In this document: positions 48,771 through 59,600 of the stretch, piece after piece
Numbering within the stretch: position 1 is the first letter of the stretch
Layout of the letters: every line of letters starts with the position of its first letter
Source: Hysterangium stoloniferum
Lineage: Eukaryota; Basidiomycota; Agaricomycetes; Hysterangiales; Hysterangiaceae
DNA length: 64,000 nt
Assembly (NCBI GenBank): GCA_015178975.1
Contig: WHVD01000012.1
Location: 496,001-560,000 of the forward strand
Direction of reading: 5' to 3'
Notes under the pieces: model-generated
Database searches by the model: none
Told to the model about the DNA's origin: nothing
What the model saw: the letters and a program-made list of their open reading frames with translations, nothing else
Made by a program: the position numbers and the translations under genes

Positions 48771-48779
48771 GAGTGAAAA

Positions 48780-49240
48780 ATGGTAGTGCGAATGGCACTC
48801 ACTGAGGACAGTTCGCGGTGATATTGTCAACAGTGGAGAGAAGTGGAGAATTTGCATCGTTGTTGTGTGCCATGTTGGAGAGCCACCGTGAGAGGATATA
48901 CCAGATCGCATACCCGTCCACGCAGACGCTTACACAGCCAAAATTCCCATGAGGGTATCCACGCGTCCATTAGCGCGGGGGTGGGAGGCGTGGAAAAGGG
49001 CAGGTAGGGCAGGACAGTTATGTCACTCCGAGTGCTGATGGCCTGTATCATACTTATCATATAAATGCACTTTGTGAACGATTATTTGTCTCTTCCCGAC
49101 TAGGACGCCAGCTTCTCAAACACCCCCAATAAAATTTTGGTTGGAACTTCGAAACCATCGTATTGATGCTCACTGGGAGTCTCACACCATAAGAAGACAC
49201 CTTACCAATATGAAGAAACAAGCCATGTTAGATTTTTTGT
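48780..49240. other. No gene recognised
   Basis: Boundary between duplication unit 2 and the Tc1 cluster. Nothing supported. Confidence 0.3.
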
Positions 49241-49510
49241 TGGAGTTGGTGATGAAACCACCTTTTTCCTAGGGGCAGTTCACCCATTTCTTCACTTTTT
49301 CATAGGAGGATGCTAATTGTGGACCATGTTTTCTGAGGTTAATGCATGCCAGAACCAGTGTACACCTAAACTAGCATCCTACCTATCATGTCAGAAGGTG
49401 ATTCACTAACTGACACATTGATTGACAAACAAGTACTATTATTACAAGTCTATTACCCACTTGTAGATTGTGTATTACAATAACTCATACTATTTTTAAT
49501 ATTTTTGGAT
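49224..49510 (+). repeat. Inverted match to the 5' flank of Tc1 copy B
   Basis: Aligns with the reverse complement of 52085-52370 (gattgtgtatta, ataactcatactatttttaat, gatgaaac.cacctttt). It is probably the 5' flank of another Tc1 copy in opposite orientation whose transposase is gone. Confidence 0.55.
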
Positions 49511-49584
49511 AAAGTGAGCAGTTGGAGTTGTATAGTGACTAGGGTCACTATTACCCACATTCATTACCACTCTTGTTATTAGTA

Positions 49585-50836
49585 CAGTGACTTACAAAAT
49601 GTATCCAATGTTTTGCAGTTTCAACTTGTATAGCTTATATCCCAGTAGATAAAATTGTAAAAATCACCGAAATATTTGCCAACATACTTTATCATGTATA
49701 GTCCAAGACACCATAATGACATTATGTAATATCCATATATGGTAACAATATGAATATTTTAATAGAGAGGGGTCATTGGATACCTTTTGTCACTGACAGG
49801 CTTTTGGCAAGAAATTACTTCTATTTAATATTTGGTATAGCCACTCTTTGTCTTTAATACATCTGCAACCCTCCTAGCATACTTTCAATCAAATCCTGGC
49901 ACACCTTTGCATCAATCTTGTACCATTCCTCCACCACCCTCTCCCAAAGCTCTTCCATCCCCTGGAGTGCATTCTCATACCCTGCTAACCTCCTCTTCAG
50001 GTGATTCCATAAGTGTTCAATGGGATTCAGGTCAGGAGACTGTGCTGGCCATGAGAGAACCCTGAAACCATTTTCTTGGAACCAATTCTGGGCCTTCTTG
50101 CAGGTATGCTTGGGGTCATTATCCTGCTGGAAGATGACATCATCTGCAGATTTACCATAATCCCTGAGGCTGGCTTGCAGGTAATCTTCCAGAATCTGTA
50201 TGTAGAGATCCCCATCCATCCTTCCATCAATCTTGCATACATAACCCCCCCCCACAGCATGCACCCCCACATCATCAAAGATCCACCATCAAACTTCAGG
50301 GTTCCCTCAACCAGCCTGTCACTCAAGTCCTCCACTGCCTTTTTCCACACCCACTTCCTACCATCTGATCCCAGCCTATTGATTTTTGTCTCATCAGACC
50401 ACACCACCTTCTTCCAGTCCTCCACAGTCCAATCCTGATGTGCCAAAGCAAAGTCCATCCTCTCCTTCCTATACTTCTTAGAAAGAAGAGACCTTCTCTT
50501 CTTTACCACAGGCTTCATCCCAGCTGCCTTGAGTCCACAACATACTTTTTGAGGATTGAGTGACTGGTTGGTGATAGTGCAAAGTGCCTTTGTTGCATCT
50601 ACAGCTGTATCAGCCTTCCCAGAGCTGATAAGATGTTGTGCAAAATGGATATTGGCTGTAGAGAGTTTGGAAGGATGACCACCAGAGGATTTAGAAAGGT
50701 GGGAGCAATGTTTAGAGCAAAGTCTAGAGATAGTAGCAAAGCCATATCCAGTGGAAACTGAAATATGTTTGGCAGAATGGCCAGCATCAAGTAGAGAAAG
50801 GATTTCTTGCTGGGCAGCAGGGGACAGAGGATGCAT
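49585..50836 (-). mobile_element. Tc1-like DNA transposon, copy A, transposase frameshifted
   Basis: TA then CAGTGACTTACAAAATG at 49585 is the left TIR tip; an inverted second site lies at 49774-49795. Transposase on minus: 50836 to about 50250 (helix-turn-helix start MHPLSPAAQQEI, GGHPSKL, VVWSDETKI), then, after a frame change in a run of nine C (50245-50253), 50250-49854 (FQQDNDPKHTCKKA, SPDLNPIEHLW). Asp and Glu are 34 residues apart (DD34E), the Tc1 type. Its right end is missing: copy B begins 45 bp after the start codon. Not functional as read. Confidence 0.9.
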
Positions 50837-50880
50837 AGTTGAAATTAGAAGAATCTCAGCTGTGAGAGCCCTTCTACTTA

Positions 50881-52586
50881 CAGTAACTCACAAAACCTTT
50901 CCAATGTTTGGAGTTTGCATATTGGCAAACTGCTACCAGGGGAGACAAAATAGTAAAAAATATCAAAAATTCACACTAGATGGCTAAACATGTATAGAAT
51001 TGTGGCCTAGAATATTATTACATAATATGTATTTTTGGGCATGCTAAAAATAGTTTAGTCAGGCCTGCTCATTGGAAAGGTTTTGTGGCTGATGATTATG
51101 ATGCAATATATGCTATATTTTAATACTTGGTATACCCTCCCTTGGCCTTTATGACTGCCTCAACCCTCCTTGGCATGCTTTCAATTAACTTCTGACACTC
51201 AGAAGCTGGTATATCTTCCCACTCCTTCTCTATCCTCTCCCACAACTCCAGAATCCCACTTGGTGCAGTGGCATACTGTCTCAGCTTTCTCTTCAAGTAA
51301 TCCCATAGATGCTCAATTGGATTGAGGTCTGGAGATTGGGCAGGCCATGGTAGGACAGTCATTCCATTATTTTCAAACCATTCCTTTGCCTTTTTGCAGG
51401 TATGTTTTGGATCATTATCCTGCTGAAAGATGATTTTAGCAGGGTCCAACTGGTAATACCTGATGCTGTTTTGGAGGTCTTCATCCAAGATGCTCCTGTA
51501 AAGTTCCCCATCCATTCTACCTTCAATCCTGGTGGCATATCCCACACCCTCCCACATGAAGCATCCCCAAACCATGACTGATCCTTCACCAAACTTCACT
51601 GTCTTTTTAGTCTCATCAGACCACACAACCCTCCTCCAGTCATCTAAAGTCCAGTGTTGGTGGGCCAAAGCAAAGTCAAGCCTCTCCTTCATATGTCTCT
51701 TGGACAAAAGTGGCTTCTTCTTCTTCACAACTGCTTTCATCCCTGCTTTCTTCAAGCTCCTCCAAACTGTCTCAGCTGAAATAGGGTTGTTGGTGATGGT
51801 CTGAAGTTTCTGGGCTATGTCCACTGCAGTTTCAGCCTTTCCAGATGTGATTAGATGGATTGCATGACAGATGTTGGTAGCAGAGAGCTTCTTGGGACAA
51901 CCTCCAGTTGATTTGGGAAGGGTAGGAAGGTGCTTAGAGCAAAGTCTGGAGATAGTACCAATGCCAAAACCAGTGATTGAGGCAATGGATGGAGTGGAAT
52001 GGCCAGCTTCAAGTAGAGAGATAATATATTGTTGTTGAGCAGGAGAGAGGGAGTGCATGATGGATTGCTGGCAATGTGAAGAGACAGTTATTAAAAATAG
52101 TATGAGTTGACTCTATTGCAATACACAATATACAAGGGTTTAATAAGCTTGTAATAAAAGTACTTTGTGTCTCAATATCTTGTGTCAGTTAGTGTAGCAC
52201 CTCCTGACAATATAGGTTGGATGCTCTGGGAGGTGTATAGTGGTTCTGACACACATTAACCTCCAAATGCATGGTCCACAATTAGCATCTTCATATGAAA
52301 AGTTGCAATAATTGGTGGACTCCCCCTATAAAAAGGTGTGTTTCATCATCAAATTTAACAACAGTAATATCAAAATTGACTATAGATCAACAAGTCATGT
52401 GACCATATTGAATAGAATCAACAAAGACATGTGATTTGGCCAGTTTATATAGTATATATTGTATCAAAATCATCAGCCACAAAACCTTTCCAATGAGCAG
52501 GCCTGACTAAACTATTTGTAGACCCAAAAATGCATATTATGTAATAATACTCTAGACCATGATTCTATACATGTTTAGCTATCTGG
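50881..52586 (-). mobile_element. Tc1-like DNA transposon, copy B (312-aa transposase, internal deletion)
   Basis: TA then CAGTAACTCACAAAACC at 50881 is the left tip; 50977-51092 is repeated inverted at 52482-52586, so the TIRs are at least 210 bp. The right tip (about 96 bp) is missing. The transposase 52058-51120 on minus is one open frame with HTH start (MHSLSPAQQQYI), VVWSDETKK, FQQDNDPKHTCKKA and SPDLNPIEHLW, again DD34E. About 27 residues between the first Asp and the GEGSVMVWG strand are lost in phase compared with copy A, which removes part of the catalytic core, so activity is doubtful. Confidence 0.9.
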
Positions 52587-53724
52587 TTTTGACGTCTCTG
52601 GAGACGGGGGTGACCACAGGTAAGTAGAATTGGTCCCCTTTTCGGCTAATCAAACAGAGCAAATGTGACGTTTCGCGCATAGAAAGTGTTTGGGACTCGA
52701 ATATAAGCTTCTTGAGTTTTTTTGTTGTGATATTGGCCAACACCGTGCGGAGCCTAGCCTCGTATTCTTGTAACTGAGATGTGTCGTACTCGATACATAG
52801 ACGGGGAATCGGGCCCAGACGATGGTATTTCTCAACGACTTCTTCTTCTGAGAGGTTGTATAGAGAAGCGCTGAGTGCAGACCGGTATTGATAAGCTTGT
52901 AGTTGAAGAACTAGGTCAGAGAACTCACACTTTTTTTATCTCTCCTATGCTCCATGGATTCATAATGAAGAGGTAATACGATGTTGTCTTGTGCAATCTG
53001 TGCCATCGTCCCTCGGTTGGGGAAGTGGTGAAGAAGACAACCAGCTGAGTGCCGAACGGAGTGAGCCTAGCTAGAGCCCCAGGGTCACTTTCCGAATCGA
53101 TGAATGCCCAGACTCGGGAGCTGGGGAGGAAATCTCCAAGTGCCCAATCGGTGGGCAGTTCATAGGCACCCTCCTCCACAAAGAGGGTATACCTGTCTTG
53201 ATAGAGCCATAGAAACGGCCGCTTCTCAGCGGCACAGCGGCGTGCAGCGTAAATCTGCCAAAGAGTTTTCCCTTTTCCAAGGATGAGGAGCGCAACAAGA
53301 GACTATAATCGTATGCCTCACCTATTCCAGGTTGCCCTGTAATCACGAAACTTGGGGGCCTCTCGCTAAAGTAGCGACCTTCGTATTGCCGCTGACAAGC
53401 GTCGAAAATGCGAATGTACTCAGCACGAATCCAAATAAATTGGGGTAATCCCTCAATGCCGGTCCCAAGAAAATAGCAACCAGGGAGGATGTCGGCTTCT
53501 TCATCGTCGTCCACGTCCATTTCGAACTCGTTCAATGCGCCTTGGCCGTCCGCTTTGCTCCATGCATCCCTTTCATCATTCATGCCCGTGCCCCAGAACT
53601 TAGTATGAAACTGTGCGAGCGATCTATCATGAGCTATTTTAACCCAAGATGCTGCATCGGAAGCTTTGGTGATAGAGGCGAGGCTGGATGGTCCTGGCAT
53701 GGAAGAAAGGTCGATAGTGACCAA
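52579..53724 (-). pseudogene. P-loop NTPase of a mushroom CRN-like family, truncated by a Tc1 TIR
   Basis: Exon 1 53724-53322 (acidic middle DVDDDEEADILPG, PPSFVITGQPGIG) joins over a 50-nt intron (53321-53272) to KTLWQIYAARRCAAEKRPF, completing Walker A GQPGIGKT at residues 130-137. Downstream: VWAFIDSESDPG, FFTTSPTEGRWHRLHKT, IMNPWSIGEI. A seventh A in a run (T7 at 52931-52937 on plus) shifts the frame. One base fewer continues CEFSDLVLQL, EKYHRLGPIPRLCIEYD, LKKLIFESQTLSM to SRDVKTR, where the stop TAG is supplied by the Tc1 TIR. Relatives, from memory, are much longer. A cellular NTPase of unknown role. Confidence 0.7.
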
Positions 53725-53869
53725 AAATGACGCTTCACTCGGCTAATTTAAAGGTAGGTAGAAGACGGCAAGCCCCCACCCTATACCTAGCCTGGATTAA
53801 GAAACTCATTGTAAAATGATTAAAGTTTATGACTTAATTACAATTATATACTTGTTTTAATTCATTGAA

Positions 53870-55370
53870 TCTAAAAGACATAATTTAGTCTCTTTTTGCA
53901 ACCTTGCCTGAATACATACTCATGGTCAATAGTAACATCCTTAAATACTACATTGGCAGTTATATCAGTGTCATGGAGTAGAATTTTTACTTTTTCCCAA
54001 TTTGTCCATCTTGAACACCAACATAAAACTGTCCATATGAGAAGGCAGGAGTGTGCAGATGCAATCCAACTATTTTTAAAGATTAATCCTGTGACTTATT
54101 GATAGCCATACCAAATACCAACAGAACTGGAAACTGCTGATGATGCAATTCAAATGGCAACTGTTTTACAGTTAAAATAATTCTACAATATCTTAGTTTG
54201 AAAATTGACTTAGATTACCCCCTATTAGTTCTCAGTCCCTTTCCTCCCTTCTCAATACCCTTGAAGATGTTCTTGGCAAGCTGCAAACTCTTACTTTATG
54301 ACTCTTAGTACTTTGGCCCCCCCAGCAGATCAAGCTAAGTGTTGAACTTCATCTCTATTGTACTATCTGCTCTGTTTGAAATACCAGAGTACTGTAACAG
54401 TTTATACAAGGGCACAACACATAAGTTGAAGCCAAGGTCCATTACATTTATAGAGTCAGACCTCCCAACTACTACAATCTCTATTGTCAGCCCCCTGATT
54501 AGCTCATTCCCAATAATCAGAACTCTGACAAAGAGCCCTCTTCCTTTTTAGCTTAGATCTTAACAGTATTTTAAAACTCAAGCTCATAAACTGTTAAACT
54601 ATGGCCTTCCAGCTCAATGTGTCCATTCTTTTAGACCCCAACTCCCCTTTCATATCCCTGACTTCAGCACACACTCCTTCCAGTTTTAGGATATCTGAAA
54701 ACTATCAAGTATACCAAATTCTAATATACTCTAAAGGTCATTTAAACATCTGGGATGTGATTCAAACATACATAATTTGGTTTTTAAAAGTTTTTAAAAG
54801 TTTTAAACTCTTTTATACATTACAAACTAATGAATCTTTCTGGACACGAGTAGACAATAAAAAAAATTAGTAGTTTGAAACACTAATACTTTTAAAAAAT
54901 AGATACCTTTAGATAGCCCATTCCATGCATATGTATATCATTGGCACCTCTAAATACATATGTATTACTTCGGAATGGATCTGTCAATCTGAACAGATTT
55001 CTACTTGATTCAACATATCCAGAATATATAGGGGGTTTTACTTAATAAAGACAGCTGTGGTATGAAAAATTTCCAATAATATTTTACATATTTTACATGG
55101 AAATAACTATATTACAATTTTTAAAAAACAAAGTACTAATAAAAGTATTAGTAGGCATTTGTAAAAGGAAGGAAATTATATACAATGGAATTTGTTAAAT
55201 AACTATGGGTTGTGTGGGATGTAATATGGAGAACTATTTCTGATGGTTGTTTTTTGATGATATAATTGTTTCAGAATAGATATCATTATTTAAAGATGGA
55301 GTTTTGTAAAAATAAGACTTTTATTAGTAAATATTTGAGATTATAGTAATTATAAACACCCTCCTTGGTA
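53870..55370 (-). pseudogene. Helitron-type Rep/helicase remnant
   Basis: Minus strand 54200-53870 gives LLVFGMAINKSQ, LKIVGLHLHTPAFSYGQFYV and TANVVFKDVTIDHEYVF, the C-terminal motifs of Pif1-like helicases in Helitrons, with stops. Upstream (54570-54300) is a shared stretch SINVMDLGFNLCVVPLYKLL, not assigned. 54665-55370 is repeat sequence shared with 4941-6480. No Helitron hairpin end was identified. Confidence 0.6.
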
Positions 55371-55796
55371 GACTCTGAATCAACCCACTGCTTCATAGAC
55401 ACCAATTTCCTCATCATTCACAAGCTCAAAACCTGATTGGTCGATCCAGTCCCCTCTGATTCTTCAATGGCACTGGCAATAGTGTCATCACTCGATTTTG
55501 TGACCTTGTGGTCATTTTTCCATGTGGAACTCTTCAGCAGCTCACATTCTGTGACACAGCTGGATTCAAGTTGCATGGTCATCCTTGGATATGAATGGCT
55601 CACCTGTTACAATCTGTTGATTGATTGGTATTGGGACATCTAACGTTTTGGGTGCACTCTGGTCAAATTCCAGCCTCTTCAGTTTCAGCCAGGGCAGCAG
55701 CAGTTCTGCTGGCCACCCCTTCCATGACAGACCCCCATGCATCTCTCTAGTTAATGCCAATGTGTTCTTATGTACACCAGTACGATGGATGGATCC
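55360..55796 (+). pseudogene. Gypsy protease fragment cut by the next LTR
   Basis: Translates to CFIDTNFLIIHKLKT, then [20 protein letters not shown], matching the protease region at 59298-59470 (TQLDSSCSVVLGYNWLTRYN). It stops exactly where the family-A LTR begins (55797), so that LTR inserted into an older Gypsy fragment. Confidence 0.65.
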
Positions 55797-56588
55797 TGTT
55801 ACAACCAGAAATCCCACTGGACCCCAGGCACTAACTTATATGCACCCACACCCTATACACTTATCAGTTTACCAGAACACCCACTGGACTCCAACGTCAG
55901 ACCTGTCTATGCTCGACCTTCATTACTTCATGTATCAGTCACCGGAATACCTGCCAGACTCTGCTCCTGTCTATCTCTGACCCTGTCCCACACACCAGTC
56001 ACCAGACTCCACTTGGAAAACCCGACAGCTCTCTAACTGAGTGTTACAACCCGTTCCTGGATGTTTCAATATCTGACTTCTGACTCCCAACTTATGACTT
56101 CTGACTACAGAACATCATAATCTTCTGCACTCTTCCCTTGTTCTGCATTTGGTAATTTGTCTGTTGACAAGTATTCACTCGTTTGCTTATTATATTCCCA
56201 TCTCGGAATATTATCTCCCTAATTTGTCTTATTGTATTCCCATTTCAGAATACTTCCATTTCCATCTTATTGTGGTCTTAGTTTGTAGTATAATAACAAG
56301 AAGACTTATATTAGTTTCCGTGAATTTGTACTTTACTTTAGATCTGATATCGACTTAGTTCTTATTCCTTCTTCTGTCTTTCTGTATGCTTGATATTCAG
56401 AACTCTTTGGAACTCTGAATATCTGTTTCTTCCATTGTAAGTCTCACCTTTGAAATTAAGGACTTTGAGCATTTGCGTAGAGATGCAGCACATAAGCTGA
56501 AGCCAACATCCTGACCCTATCTGTTAGTTCCCAACTTCCAGTGACTTCCTGATAGTTCTGGAATAAGTTCCCAACATGGTCCTTAACA
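55797..56588 (+). mobile_element. 5' LTR (family A) of the Gypsy element at 56623
   Basis: About 792 bp, TGTTACAACCAG to GTCCTTAACA; same length and ends as the solo LTRs at 2276 and 20561, with shared words (cactaacttatatgc/ggactcc, cataagctgaagcca). The gag start is 35 bp downstream, so this links the solo LTRs to this Gypsy type. Confidence 0.7.
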
Positions 56589-56622
56589 GTATATCAGATC
56601 TGAACTCTGCAACTCACTCATC

Positions 56623-59600
56623 ATGGGTCCCAAACGCAAAGCTGCTGAAGGACCATCTCAACTTCAATCCCCGTTGCAACTTTATACCACCCAACCTGAA
56701 ACCCCAATTCAGCCAACAGCATCAGCTTCCATTGAAGAAGTTACCGAGGAAGTTACTGAGGTAATGAAGGATCCCAATGCTCCCAATACTTCCGACAATG
56801 AAGCAGAAGAACAACTGTCGTCATCGAAAAAGAAATCTTCTGATGAACTGACCAAACTGTTGTTTATCAACTCCATTGTGAAATTTGCTGACTATTTGAA
56901 ATCCACTGAGGAAAGCAAAGAATCATCCCACACCGGAGTCAAAGAACCCAAACCATTTACTGGCAAGGATCCAAAAAAATTGAAGAATTTCCTTCTCCAA
57001 TGCCATTTTAGTTTCCGTGATCGACCCACTACTTTTAAAACTGACAGTCGAAAAGTCAATTTTGCACTCTCTTATCTCAAGGATACCGCTCAGTATGGCT
57101 CGACGACTGGGACACATTTGTGGAAGAACTGGAAACTAATTTTGGACCTTACAATCAATCTGGTGAAGTGGAAAATGAACTAATGATGCTCAAGATGAAG
57201 GATAACCAATGAGTTTCCGATTATCTCGTCAAGTTCAATACCCTCACCGCATGATGTGGGTGGGACGATTCCGCCCTCAGGCACCATTTCTATATGGGAC
57301 TTCCGTCACACCTTACAGATGAGATCTGCAAAGATGGAAAGCCAAAAACTCTCCAACTCATGTGGATTAAAGCTCAGACATCCGATGCCCATTATTGGGA
57401 ACAAAAAGCCGAGGTCTCTTGAGAGAATCCAACAGAACATTCTCAGAACAACAAGGTGTCGACTAGCAAGTCTTCTGGCAACAACTCAGGCAATAACACG
57501 GCAACTCTGGCACTAATACTGAAATCAAACTCAGATCGGAAAAAAGACAAGAAATCCAACAAGGAAAAACAGTCAACTTCCGACAAGCCCGGCATCTCCC
57601 ATTTGTTGGGCACCGATGGTAAACTCACCCCAAAGGAGAAACAATGACAGATGGACAACGATCTCTGCCTTTTCTGTGGGAAAGGTGGACACAAGGTTTC
57701 CGACTGTACCATTAAGTCTAACTCTTCCAAGGCCCACGTGGCAACTTCCACTATGACTACCACATCCAAGGAAAAACCTGCCATGGAGTCGAAAAAAGAG
57801 TAAGCAACCCTCCAGAATTTTCACGGACAGAGGGTTGCATTGACTCTCTCCGTGTTCCTGAGATTGTCCATCTCAACACGTCCACTCTCTCTATTCCCGA
57901 CTCATTATTTGTAAAACTTGTATCTGACTTTCTTAGAAATTTAGTGTTCCGAGTTCTGATAGATTCCGGCTCCATGCACTGTTTTGTAGATACCACCTTT
58001 GCCATGAAACATAATCTGAAACTCCATTCTGTTCCTTTGCATCTGATGTATCCAGTTGATTTTCACAATTTTTCCTTAATTTTCCCAAATTTATTTCAAT
58101 TTATTTCCATTTATTTTATTTATTATTCCAAGAATTAGGCTGTTTCCTTTTAACTTTGAATACTCAAAGCTTCAAATGACATCACATTATGTAATCAAAG
58201 CCTAGAGCGGTCGAAATATAAATATAATAAAGCCAGGTTATCTAATTCTAGACAGCCAGGTTTTTATTATATTATATTACTACATATATGCACATTATTA
58301 TCGCGCGATCACGTGACATCACGTGACGATGATGTCACGATGTATTTACAAATCGTCGTGAGTAGTTTTCACAGCCACCCAGCCGCGTTTATTTCCGTTT
58401 CGGCCACCTGGCTTATTTTGCTTCTACCCTCGGCCATCCCAGGTTTGTTTTCTGACTCAACTGGTTCGGATCTTCGGTTCGGATCTTCGAGTCAGGTGAG
58501 GAGTATGATATCATAGCGGATTTATGGAAACTTCTTAGAAGCTTCTAAAAGTTTCCTAATTAGTTATTTAGATATTATTAAGCAGAACTCTCTACATGTA
58601 TAAAAGGAGGCCTAAATCACTGAATAAATCAATCTACTTTACTGCTATCAACAGCACCAGCTCAAAGCTTATCTAATCATCCTAAGGACAAAAATAGCCT
58701 TAGTCTGATATCTAACTGCAAGCACCTACACTTGCAGCATCTTGAACTCTTTCTCTTGAACTTAGCTAATTCATCTAAGTTCCCTCAGCTTCCCAGAAAA
58801 CCTTTAGGCTTACTAATCACTTAAGTAAATCTAAATTCTCATTACTGAAATCCCTGCCCGTTTAGGTTATTCAAGAGCCCATTTTAACAGCACAGTTAAT
58901 CAATCTTTAAACAAATGCTTGGATATTCGACTCTCGGACAATCTCTCTATTTATAAATTATTTAACAGCTTGTTAAATCTTTATAAATAGTAAACTAAAA
59001 GGCTACAAGAAAGCGAAGGCTTACGACAGGTTTCCGCCAACTTATTGCGCATACATTCAGCTCCCAAACCTTTATTCTCAAAGAGAACTTAACTTTTGTA
59101 GAGCACGTCACTACAAGTTCATCTGAATTTGTCAAGAGACCAAACAAATATTGACTTTAGTTGTTTAAGCTTAATAGCGCAGCTAATTAATCTATCAGTA
59201 TTTAAATTACTGGACCTTTATTTGTTTATTTCTTGAATCCCTTGCTGTGTCAACATTTGTTAATTATTTGAGAGAGTAAATAGCCGGATACCTTACAATC
59301 TGTTTGACAGCACTAGCAATATGGCAATTATCCAAGCCTGTGACATGTCTATCCAGTTCCTGTGTGGAACATCCCAGATGGTTACTTTTTTCGTAACACA
59401 GTTGGACTCTAGCTGTTCAGTAGTTCTTGGATACAACTGGCTTACCCGATATAATCCATTGATTGACTAGGTATTGGGCAGTATTAATTTCCATATTCCC
59501 AACACTTCCATTCCTCCTGCAGTGTCTATTCTGGCCAGAGCCTTTTCGGCCTCAACGGCACCTCAGGCTTCTACCAGAACCTCTGAGCCTCCAAAAATCT

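Noticed and set aside
50027..50270. Programmed frameshift in Tc1 copy A transposase
   Set aside because: The change lies in a run of nine C, typical of slippage or sequencing error, and Tc1 transposases are single-frame.
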